Source: Sphingomonas sp. 7/4-4 (lineage in GTDB: Bacteria; Pseudomonadota; Alphaproteobacteria; Sphingomonadales; Sphingomonadaceae). From it: DNA of 64,000 bases. Made by a program: the position numbers and the translations under genes. Location of the stretch: the NCBI RefSeq assembly GCF_027941955.1, contig NZ_CP115960.1:2170001-2234000 (forward strand). The letters run 5' to 3'. The notes under the pieces were generated by a model. The model ran no database searches. It was not told the origin of the DNA and saw only the letters and a program-made list of their open reading frames with translations. Shown one piece after another: positions 57,021-64,000 of the stretch (its first letter is position 1; the number at the start of each line of letters is the position of its first letter).

Positions 57021-57130
57021 AGTCCTCGGCACCCCCGGTGACGATGTGCGACCCGCCTCATATGAGTCGGAATGATGGAGACTAACCAAAGTTATCCACA
57101 GGCGCAAAGCCCTTGTGCGAGGAGTCGCAG

Positions 57131-57505
57131 ATGAAACGACCTCGACGCGCGACGAGTGCCCGGAAAGCGGCGGAAAACCGCGGCCGTGAGGGCGAAAGGC
57201 GCGCCGCCTGGTGGCTCTGGCTGCGCGGCTGGCGAATCCTCGATCGCCGGGTGCGCACGCCGGCGGGCGAAGTCGACCTCGTCGTGCGCAAGGGCAACCT
57301 GATCGCGTTCGTCGAAGTGAAGACCCGCGCGACGGGCGCGGAGCTGGATTTCGCGATCGACGAACGGCGGCTTCGCCGGGTCGCTGCGGCGGCCGAATAT
57401 CTGATGTCGCGCTACGCCGGGCCGGGCGACGACATCCGCGTCGATGTGATCCTCATTGCTCCCGGCAAGCTGCCTCGCCATATCGAGAATGCCTGGATGG
57501 GGTGA
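57131..57505 (+). CDS. yraN: YraN/UPF0102 family nuclease-like protein
   Basis: 124 residues from ATG 57131, with 'gaggag' upstream. The restriction-endonuclease-like core is visible as 'ENRGREGERRAAWWL', 'GEVDLVV' (catalytic Glu/Asp) and 'FVEVKTR'. The position after rsmI and before gshB is typical. The biological role of the family is not settled; a DNA-related nuclease function is proposed from the fold. Confidence 0.9.
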   Translation: MKRPRRATSARKAAENRGREGERRAAWWLWLRGWRILDRRVRTPAGEVDLVVRKGNLIAFVEVKTRATGAELDFAIDERRLRRVAAAAEYLMSRYAGPGDDIRVDVILIAPGKLPRHIENAWMG

Positions 57506-57548
57506 CTTAGTTGAATAAGCCACTTACAGGAATTCCGAAGGAGGCCGA

Positions 57549-58508
57549 ATGTCGCTCGTTGTTGCCGTGCAGATGGACCCGCTCGATGCGATCAACATCG
57601 CCGGCGATTCGACGTTCGCGCTGATGCTTTCCGCCCAGGCGCGCGGGCACCGGCTGTTCCATTACGCACCCGAGGACCTGAACTATTCGGACGGGCGCGT
57701 CTGGACCAGGGCACATCCGGTCAGCGTCCAGCGCGTCGCGGGCAACCATTTCCACTTCGACGATCCGGTGAGCCTCGATCTCGGCGAGGGCGCCGATGTC
57801 GTGCTGATGCGGCAGGACCCGCCCTTCGACCTCGGCTACATCACCGCGACGCATCTGCTCGAGCGCATCGCCGACCGCACATTGGTGGTGAACGACCCCG
57901 TCAGCGTCCGCAACGCGCCCGAAAAGGTGTTCGTGCTCGATTATGCCGAGTTCATGCCGCCGACCCTGGTGACACGCAGCCTCGACGAGGCGCGCAAGTT
58001 CCTCGGGAAGCACGGCGAGATCGTCGTCAAGCCGCTCCACGGCAATGGCGGCAAGGCGATCTTCAAGGTCGGCAGCGACGGCGCCAACCTTTCCGCGCTG
58101 ATCGAAGTGTTCAACACCGCCTATCGCGAGCCGCACATGGTGCAGGCCTTCCTCCCCTCGGTGGCGCAGGGCGACAAGCGCATCGTGCTGGTCGATGGCG
58201 AGATCGCGGGCGCGATCAACCGCATCCCCGGCGAAGGCGAGATCCGCTCGAACCTCGCGGTCGGCGGATCGGCCGCGAAGACCGAATTGACCGAACGCGA
58301 GAAGCAGATCTGCGCCGCGCTCGGGCCCGAGCTCAAGAAGCGCGGGCTGCTGTTCGTCGGGATCGACGTGATCGGCGGCGAATGGCTGACCGAAATCAAC
58401 GTCACTTCGCCCACGGGTATCGTCGCGATCGACAGGTTCAACGGCACCGACACCGCCGCATTGATCTGGCAGGCGATCGAACGCCGCGTCGCCGAACGCG
58501 CAGCCTGA
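57549..58508 (+). CDS. gshB: Glutathione synthetase
   Basis: 319 residues. It joins gamma-glutamylcysteine and glycine with ATP. Family features are 'VAVQMDPLDAINIAGDSTFA' at the N-terminus, 'VLMRQDPPFDLGYITATHLL', the ATP-grasp segment 'EIVVKPLHGNGGKAIFKV', 'VQAFLPSVAQGDKRIVLVDG', 'EIRSNLAVGG' and 'EINVTSPTGIVAIDRF'. 'gaaggagg' precedes the ATG. The frame is intact. Confidence 0.95.
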   Translation: MSLVVAVQMDPLDAINIAGDSTFALMLSAQARGHRLFHYAPEDLNYSDGRVWTRAHPVSVQRVAGNHFHFDDPVSLDLGEGADVVLMRQDPPFDLGYITATHLLERIADRTLVVNDPVSVRNAPEKVFVLDYAEFMPPTLVTRSLDEARKFLGKHGEIVVKPLHGNGGKAIFKVGSDGANLSALIEVFNTAYREPHMVQAFLPSVAQGDKRIVLVDGEIAGAINRIPGEGEIRSNLAVGGSAAKTELTEREKQICAALGPELKKRGLLFVGIDVIGGEWLTEINVTSPTGIVAIDRFNGTDTAALIWQAIERRVAERAA

Positions 58509-58512
58509 GACG

Positions 58513-59103
58513 ATGGGTGGCTGGCTGGACTGGGGATATCTCGGCGTTTTCCTGCTGATGGTGCTGGAGAATGTGATCCCACCTGTCCCGTCCGAAGTGA
58601 TCATGGGCGTGGGCGGCATCGCCGCGGCGCAGGGCAAGATGAACTTCGCGCTGCTCGTGGCCGTAGGCACGCTCGGCTGCGCGATCGGCAATCTGTTCTG
58701 GTGGGAGATCGGCCGGCGCTACGGCTATGAACGGCTCAAGCCGATGGTCGACCGCTGGGGCCGCTGGCTGACGATGGAGTGGGAAGACGTCGAGAGGCTG
58801 CGCCGCTTCTTCGATCGCTGGGGCGGCGTGACGGTGTTCGTGTTCCGCTTCATGCCGCTCGGCCGGACAGTGATCTCGATTCCCGCCGGGCTGATGCACA
58901 TGCCGTTCTGGCGCTTCCTTGCCTACACCACCGCCGGTAGCCTGGTGTGGAACACGATCCTCGTCGGCGTGGGCTTCTGGCTCGGCACCACCTTCGAGAC
59001 CATCGATCACTGGATCGCGCCGGGTGTCACTGCGATCGTCGTGCTCGCGCTCGTCGCCTATGTCTGGCGCGTGCTCACCTGGAAGCCGCGCCAGCAGCGT
59101 TAG
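58513..59103 (+). CDS. DedA-family membrane protein
   Basis: 196 residues, beginning 4 bases after gshB. It has the family signatures 'FLLMVLENVIPPVPSEVIMG', 'GNLFWWEIGRRYGYERLKP' and 'RFMPLGRTVISIPAGLMHMP', with membrane segments on either side. DedA proteins act in membrane lipid (undecaprenyl phosphate) translocation and envelope homeostasis. The frame is intact; its stop overlaps the convergent xerC stop. Confidence 0.9.
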   Translation: MGGWLDWGYLGVFLLMVLENVIPPVPSEVIMGVGGIAAAQGKMNFALLVAVGTLGCAIGNLFWWEIGRRYGYERLKPMVDRWGRWLTMEWEDVERLRRFFDRWGGVTVFVFRFMPLGRTVISIPAGLMHMPFWRFLAYTTAGSLVWNTILVGVGFWLGTTFETIDHWIAPGVTAIVVLALVAYVWRVLTWKPRQQR

Positions 59104-60008
59104 GCACGCGGATGGGCATTGCGATAGACGTCGAGCAGATGCGCGGCGTCGACCGCGGTGTAGATCTGGGTCGAGCTCAGGCTGGCATGGCCGAGCAATT
59201 CCTGCAGCGAACGCAGATCGGCGCCGCGCCCGAGCAGATGCGTGGCGAAGCTGTGGCGTAGGGCATGCGGCGTCGTCCGCTCGGACAGACCCAGCGAGGT
59301 GCGTGCCGAGCGCACCGCCTTGCGGATCATCCCCGGCGGCAGCGGCCCGCCCTTTGCCCCGCGGAACAAGGGCGCATCGCGCGACACGCCATAAGGGCAG
59401 AGCCTGGCATAGGCCTCGATCGCCGCGCGCACTTGCGGCAGCAGCGGCACGGTGCGCGTCTTGGCGCGCTTGCCGGTGACTCGCATCGTCGGCCCAAGCG
59501 GCAGTACCGCACCGGTCAGCCCGACCGCCTCGCCGATGCGCAGCCCCGCCCCGTAGAGGAGCAGCAGCACCGCCCAGTCGCGCGCGCCGATCCACGGCTC
59601 GCGCGCCTCCTCGGACACGGTCTCGGCGAGCGCCACTGCCTCGTGCGGCGCGATCGGGCGCGGAAGCCCCTTCTTGACGCGGGGACCCCGTAGCCGCGGC
59701 AGCTCGGTGCCGTCGCCGGCGGCAAATTTGAGAAAACCGCGCACCGCCGACAATTCGCGCGCGGCGGAGGCGTTGGACAGCCCGTCATTGCGGCGATGCG
59801 CCAGGAAGGCACGCAGGTCCGCGGTCTCGACCCGCGCCAGCCGCTCGCGCGTGATTTCCTCTCCCCAGTGCGACTGAAGGAATGCGATCAGCCGCACTGC
59901 GGTGGCCTCATAGGCACGCACCGTATGCACCGAGCGCCGCCGGTCGCGGGCAAGGTGCTGGCCGTAGAGGAGAGGCAGCGCGGGTTCGGTCACGCGATCA
60001 GCGTACAC
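59100..60008 (-). CDS. xerC: Site-specific tyrosine recombinase XerC
   Basis: 302 residues. An N-terminal SAM-like domain ('SVHTVRAYEATAVRLIAFLQ') precedes the catalytic domain with Arg in 'YGAGLRIGEAVGLT', Lys in 'VTGKRAKTRTVPL', 'HALRHSFATHLLGRGADLRS' and catalytic Tyr in 'SSTQIYTAVD'. It resolves chromosome dimers with XerD. The start is GTG 60008 or GTG 59993, and the choice is not certain. Chromosomal neighbours (fsa, priA) argue against a phage integrase. Confidence 0.92.
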   Translation of the reverse strand: MYADRVTEPALPLLYGQHLARDRRRSVHTVRAYEATAVRLIAFLQSHWGEEITRERLARVETADLRAFLAHRRNDGLSNASAARELSAVRGFLKFAAGDGTELPRLRGPRVKKGLPRPIAPHEAVALAETVSEEAREPWIGARDWAVLLLLYGAGLRIGEAVGLTGAVLPLGPTMRVTGKRAKTRTVPLLPQVRAAIEAYARLCPYGVSRDAPLFRGAKGGPLPPGMIRKAVRSARTSLGLSERTTPHALRHSFATHLLGRGADLRSLQELLGHASLSSTQIYTAVDAAHLLDVYRNAHPRA

Positions 60009-60010
60009 TT

Positions 60011-60140
60011 CCCTCTCCCCTTGTGGGAGAGGGAGGGAGCCGATGAAATCGGCGGAAGGGTGAGGGAGTGAGACTCAGTCCCCTCATCCTTCCCACCGCT
60101 GCGCGAGCGGGCCCCTTCCTTCTCCCACAAGGGAGAGGGA
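60011..60140. repeat. Long inverted repeat between xerC and fsa
   Basis: 'ccctctccccttgtgggaga' at one end is mirrored by 'tctcccacaagggagaggga' at the other, with 'cctcatccttccc'/'ggaagggtgaggg' inside. This is a widespread alphaproteobacterial intergenic palindrome. It fills the gap between the two minus-strand genes, so fsa sits downstream of nothing but this element on the xerC side. Confidence 0.85.
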
Positions 60141-60144
60141 ATAT

Positions 60145-60801
60145 TCAGCCGATCTTCTGCCCGGTCTTCGCCCAATCGGCGAGGAAGCCCTCGATGCCCT
60201 TGTCGGTCAGCGGGTGCTTGACCAATTGGCGGATCACCGCGGGCGGCGCGGTCATCACGTCGGCGCCGATGCGCGCGGCCTCGAGCACGTGGATCGGATG
60301 CCGCACGCTGGCGACGAGGATCTCGGTGGTGAAATCGTAATTGTCGTAGATCAGCCGGATGTCGCTGATCAGCGCCATGCCGTCGAAGCCGTTGTCGTCG
60401 TGGCGGCCGACGAACGGCGAGACGAAGGTCGCGCCGGCCTTGGCGGCAAGCAATGCCTGATTCGCCGAGAAGCACAGGGTCACGTTGACCATCGTGCCGT
60501 CGTCGGTGAGCGCCTTGCAGGTCTTGAGCCCGTCGATCGTCAGCGGCACCTTGACTGCGATATTGTCGGCGATCTTCCGGACGATCTCGGCCTCGCGCAT
60601 CATGCCCGCGTAGTCGAGCGCGACGACTTCGGCCGACACCGGCTTGCCGGGTACGATCTCGCAGATCTCGGCGACCACTTCGAGGAAATCGCGCCCCGCC
60701 TTGTGGATCAGCGACGGATTGGTGGTGACGCCGTCGAGCAGCCCCGCATCGGCAAGGTCGCGGATGTCGGCGGTGTCGGCGGTATCGGCGAAGAATTTCA
60801 T
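60145..60801 (-). CDS. fsa: Fructose-6-phosphate aldolase/transaldolase (TalC/FSA family)
   Basis: 218 residues, the length of the small FSA/TalC subfamily. It opens '[16 protein letters not shown]' and contains '[13 protein letters not shown]', the Schiff-base Lys in '[13 protein letters not shown]', '[20 protein letters not shown]' and '[11 protein letters not shown]'. It transfers a dihydroxyacetone unit or cleaves fructose 6-phosphate. The frame is intact. The xerC-fsa-priA proximity is common in sphingomonads. Confidence 0.92.
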   Translation of the reverse strand: MKFFADTADTADIRDLADAGLLDGVTTNPSLIHKAGRDFLEVVAEICEIVPGKPVSAEVVALDYAGMMREAEIVRKIADNIAVKVPLTIDGLKTCKALTDDGTMVNVTLCFSANQALLAAKAGATFVSPFVGRHDDNGFDGMALISDIRLIYDNYDFTTEILVASVRHPIHVLEAARIGADVMTAPPAVIRQLVKHPLTDKGIEGFLADWAKTGQKIG

Positions 60802-60821
60802 GTGAGGCCCCTCAGGCGAGA

Positions 60822-61211
60822 TCAGTAACGCACCAGCATCAGCCGTGCGCGGGTCGCCTTAAGCTTGTTGACCGAGACGCGATAGGTCCCCGGACGCAGC
60901 TTGTAGCGGACGATCTTGCGAATCGTCGAGCATTGGGGACCATGTCCGTGCGCTGCCGAGGCGAGCGGCTTGCCGCGGATCGGTGCGACATCGATCCAGC
61001 CCGGCTCGCTGAGCGCGACGCCGAAGGTTCCCGCCTTGCGGATGCGAATTGTTGTCTGGATGGAATCGCCGCTGCGGGAGAGCGTCACCGCATGACCGGT
61101 ATCGAGGCCACGCCCCGATCGCTTCCATCCGATCAGCGGCGCGGGAAGCGCGGTATCGTAGGATCTGCACGTCTGCGTGGCGAGCGAGAGTGCGAGTGCG
61201 GTCAGCAACAT
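60822..61211 (-). CDS. Small exported protein of unknown function
   Basis: 129 residues from ATG 61211 ('[20 protein letters not shown]'), with 'caaggggga' upstream; the longer frame lacks support. It has a likely signal peptide. The mature part has '[14 protein letters not shown]', '[13 protein letters not shown]' and '[20 protein letters not shown]', suggesting a small beta-sandwich like other periplasmic proteins of sphingomonads. No family name is certain. It lies 20 bases upstream of fsa on the same strand. Confidence 0.7.
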   Translation of the reverse strand: MLLTALALSLATQTCRSYDTALPAPLIGWKRSGRGLDTGHAVTLSRSGDSIQTTIRIRKAGTFGVALSEPGWIDVAPIRGKPLASAAHGHGPQCSTIRKIVRYKLRPGTYRVSVNKLKATRARLMLVRY

Positions 61212-61371
61212 GGCGAGTCCCCCTTGCGCCGACTCTCGCCGGCCGGGCGGAACATAAGCAGACCGGACGCCGTGTAGCAACCGCGGCAAATCCGACGAGA
61301 CAGTGACACTGTTGCTAGTTTGTTGCTAGGAGCCGCCGGAGCAGGGTCCGCTGTTTCCGAGGATATCGATC

Positions 61372-62058
61372 GTGTTGCGCCTTCTCCTTCTATCGGCAGC
61401 CCTGCTGTTCGCCCCGGCTTTGGCCCATGCCCAGCAGGTCGATCACCAGCTGTGGCTGCAGACCAACGGCACGGTCACGATCGGCAGCCGCGAGAAAGTC
61501 ACGCTGGAAGGAATCGGCCGCTTCAGCGATCGCGCTGAGGGCTTCTCGCACGCCGAGGCGGGCCTGTTGTTCACCCATACGATGGAAGGCGGCATCGAGC
61601 TGTCGATCGGCTATCGGCATGTCGAGGACTGGAATCGCGGCGTGGCTCTCCCGAACGAAGAGCGATTGCGGCAGATGATCCTGGTCCCGTTCGGCAGCGG
61701 CTTTTCGGGCAGGCTGCGGCTGGAAGAGCGGTTCAACAGCAGCGGCAGCGAAATCGGCGTGCGGCTGCGCCCGCGGCTCGGCTTCGATACGCCGCTGAAT
61801 GACAAGGGCCTGAAGCTCTTCGTCACGCAGGAGCATTTCCTCAACCTCAACACCACGGCCTGGGGCCAAAACGGCGGCTATGAGCGAATGCGCAACGCAA
61901 CCGGCCTTTCGTTCGGGCTCGGCGGCAAGTTGCGCGGCGAGGTCGGCTATCTCAATCAATACCGCTTCGGCCGCGACGGCCGCCGAGACCAGATGGATCA
62001 CGCCGCCACCTTCACGCTTTCGTTTAACGTCGCGAGCATCGGCGACAGCGGCGATTAG
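61372..62058 (+). CDS. DUF2490 outer-membrane-like protein
   Basis: 228 residues from GTG 61372, close after 'cgaggat'. A signal peptide ends at 'ALAHAQ'. The mature part is built of amphipathic beta strands ('HQLWLQTNGTVTIGSREKVT', 'GRLRLEERFNSSGSEIGVRL', 'LFVTQEHFLNLNTTAWGQNG') and ends in 'HAATFTLSFNV', the DUF2490 (PF10677) pattern of small outer-membrane barrels. The role is unknown. It lies between the exported protein and priA. Confidence 0.85.
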   Translation: MLRLLLLSAALLFAPALAHAQQVDHQLWLQTNGTVTIGSREKVTLEGIGRFSDRAEGFSHAEAGLLFTHTMEGGIELSIGYRHVEDWNRGVALPNEERLRQMILVPFGSGFSGRLRLEERFNSSGSEIGVRLRPRLGFDTPLNDKGLKLFVTQEHFLNLNTTAWGQNGGYERMRNATGLSFGLGGKLRGEVGYLNQYRFGRDGRRDQMDHAATFTLSFNVASIGDSGD

Positions 62059-62110
62059 GGCGCGACAAAGGGGATTCCGTTTCGCGCGGAAATGCCCATA
62101 TGAGGGCGGC

Positions 62111-64000
62111 ATGCGCGCCCGCATTCTCGTCCTTCACCCCGCGCTCGGCCCCTCGATTATCGCGTGCCGCAAGGCATGGTGGTCGAGCCCGGGTCGATCG
62201 TCGTCGTGCCGATCGGGCCGCGCCAATATGCCGGCGTGGTCTGGGAGCCCGAGCGGCTGCCCACCGAGGAGATCGGCGACAACCGCCTGCGCAACCTGAT
62301 CGCGGTCGCCGACGCGCCGCCGATTCCCGAGCCGGTGCGCCGCCTCGTCGAATGGACCGCCGATTATTATCTGAGCCCACCCTCGGCGGTGCTCGCAATG
62401 GCGGTGCGCACCTCGGCGGCGTTCGAGAGCGCGCCGACAATCACCGAATATCGCGCGACGGGTGTGGTGCCCGACCGGCTGACCCCGCAGCGTGCGCAGG
62501 CGCTCGAACGGATCGGCGAGCGGCAAGGGCTGGTGCGCGAGCTCGCCACGATCGCCGATGTCTCCGAAGCCGTGATCCGCGGCCTGTGCAAGGTCGGCGC
62601 GATCGAGGCGGTGACAGTCGACACCGACAGTCCCTATCCGCTGCCCGATCCCGCTTTCGGCCCGCCCGATCTGAGCGCCGAGCAAGCGAAGGTGGCGGGC
62701 ATCTTGCGGCGATCGGTCGAGGCGAAGCGGTTCCAGCCCTTCCTGCTCGACGGAGTCACCGGATCGGGCAAGACCGAAGTATATTTCGAGGCGATCGCGG
62801 CGGCGATTGCCGCGGGCCAGCAGGCGATCGTCTTGCTTCCCGAGATCGCGCTGACCGAGCCGTTCCTGACGCGCTTCACCCAGCGCTTCGGCTGCGAGCC
62901 CGTAGCCTGGCATTCCGGACTGCGCACCTCGCAGCGCCGCCGGGCATGGCGCGCGATCGCGAGCGGCGAGGCTCTGGTCACGGTCGGTGCGCGCTCGGCA
63001 TTGTTCCTTCCTTATCCGAACCTCGGCCTGATCGTCGTCGACGAGGCGCACGAGACCAGCTTCAAGCAGGAGGAAGGCGTCCATTATCATGCGCGCGACG
63101 TCGCGGTGATGCGGGGCAAGTTCGAGGAATGCCCGGTGGTCCTCGCCTCGGCGACTCCGGCGATCGAGACGCGCCACCAGGTCGAGCTCGGCCGCTACGA
63201 GGAGCTCAAGCTGCCGGGCCGCTACGGCCTCGCCGAGCTTCCGGATATCGAGGCGATCGACCTGATCAAGGAACCGCCCGACCGCGGCCGCTGGCTAAGC
63301 CCCAGGCTGATCCTCGCGATCGACGCGGCGCTCGAGCGCGGCGAACAGTCCTTGCTGTTCCTCAATCGCCGCGGCTATGCCCCGCTCACGCTCTGCCGGC
63401 ATTGCGGGCACCGCTTCCAATGCCCGAACTGCACGGCGTGGATGGTCGAGCACCGGCTGATCCGCCGCCTCGCCTGCCATCATTGCGGGCACATGATTCC
63501 CACGCCCGAGATCTGCCCCGAATGCGAGGAAGCCGACAGCCTCGTCGCCTGCGGTCCCGGCGTCGAGCGCATCGCCGACGAAGTGGCGGTGCTGTGGCCC
63601 GATGCCCGGACTGCGATCGTCACGTCGGACACGCTCTGGTCTCCCGCCAAGGCCGCCGAGTTCGTCCACCGCATGGAGCACGGCGACATCGACATCGTCG
63701 TCGGCACCCAATTGGTCACCAAGGGCTATCACTTCCCCAACCTCACCGTCGTCGGCGTGGTCGATGCCGATCTCGGGCTCGACGGCGGCGACCTGCGCGC
63801 GGCCGAACGCACCTTTCAGCAGATCATGCAGGTCTCGGGGCGCGCCGGGCGCGGCGAGAAACCGGGCCACGTCTATGTCCAGACGCATGCCCCCGAAGCG
63901 CAGGTGATGCAGGCACTGATCTCGGGCGACAGCGCCGCCTTCTACGCGGCCGAGACTGAGGCGCGGCGTGAGGCGGGCGCACCGCCTTATGGCCGCTATG
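62111..64000 (+). CDS. priA: Primosomal replication protein N' (PriA helicase), 3' end beyond the window (frame broken near the start)
   Basis: A restart helicase for stalled forks. ATG 62111 opens 'MRARILVLHPALGP', and the frame breaks near 62148 in 'cggcccctcg'; one base gives 'LDYRVPQGMVVEPG', and the new frame stays open to the end of the window. Features are Walker A 'LLDGVTGSGKTEVYFEAI', DEAH box 'LIVVDEAHETSFKQEEG', zinc clusters 'CRHCGHRFQCPNC' and 'CHHCGHMIPTPEICPEC', and 'DIVVGTQLVTKGYHFPN'. PriA is important for viability and growth, so a genuine frameshift here is unlikely. Confidence 0.92.

Noticed and set aside
59100..60008. Tyrosine recombinase as a sign of a prophage or integrative element
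   Set aside because: Sequence and neighbourhood (DedA, fsa, priA) fit chromosomal XerC. No phage genes, att repeats or tRNA-end duplication were seen.
62100..63959. A 619-codon open frame over the priA region
   Set aside because: It is out of phase with the helicase motifs and rich in Arg and Ala, as GC-rich shadow frames are. The true priA frame is open to the window end.
1..64000. CRISPR arrays, insertion-sequence transposases, defence islands, rRNA
   Set aside because: No regularly spaced direct repeats, no transposase-like proteins, no defence or toxin-antitoxin families and no rRNA stretches were found. The repeats present are dispersed palindromes.

Overview
The window looks like chromosomal DNA from a GC-rich alphaproteobacterium of the Sphingomonas group. 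This rests on the TonB-Xanth-Caul type receptor, the non-phosphorylative L-rhamnose pathway of the type known from Sphingomonas, the rsmI-yraN-gshB order, the xerC/fsa/priA neighbourhood, and palindromic intergenic repeats typical of sphingomonads. The assignment is inference from gene content; no 16S gene is present.

Layout. 1-2.2 kb: end of a DapA-family lyase, an enolase-superfamily dehydratase and a small P-loop ATPase. 2.5-5.5 kb: biotin operon bioF-bioD-bioA. 5.6-11.4 kb: surface-glycan cluster (GtrB-like GT2, two methyltransferases, a GtrA flippase, a GT4 and a large multi-pass membrane protein). 11.6-16.3 kb: archaic chaperone-usher pilus operon (spore-coat-U subunits, chaperone, usher) behind an AT-rich leader. 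16.3-17.6 kb: an ECF42-like sigma factor. 17.7-52.6 kb: a large rhamnogalacturonan-I (pectin hairy region) utilization locus. 52.6 kb: tRNA-Gly. 52.9-64 kb: housekeeping genes (hemW, an LpoA-like lipoprotein, rsmI, yraN, gshB, dedA, xerC, fsa, a DUF2490 protein, priA).

The pectin locus forms a coherent pathway. A TonB-dependent receptor probably imports RG-I fragments. A PL11 lyase, two CE12 acetylesterases, a GH28, a PL22 oligogalacturonide lyase and two GH105 hydrolases take the backbone apart. GH35, GH53, GH2, two GH43-like propellers and a GH115 trim the side chains. Two MFS-type carriers import products. L-rhamnose then enters the diketo-hydrolase route through a mutarotase, L-rhamnose 1-dehydrogenase, lactonase, L-rhamnonate dehydratase, 2-keto-3-deoxyrhamnonate dehydrogenase and 2,4-diketo-3-deoxyrhamnonate hydrolase, under an IclR regulator.

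A caution about the sequence. About thirty single-base frame disruptions occur in 21 protein genes and in the tRNA. Nearly all behave as loss of one base, mostly in short G or C runs, and restoring that base rebuilds a full-length, family-typical protein in every case, including the essential priA. I read these as consensus (homopolymer) errors rather than pseudogenes. Such genes are listed as one CDS spanning the break, with the break position given.
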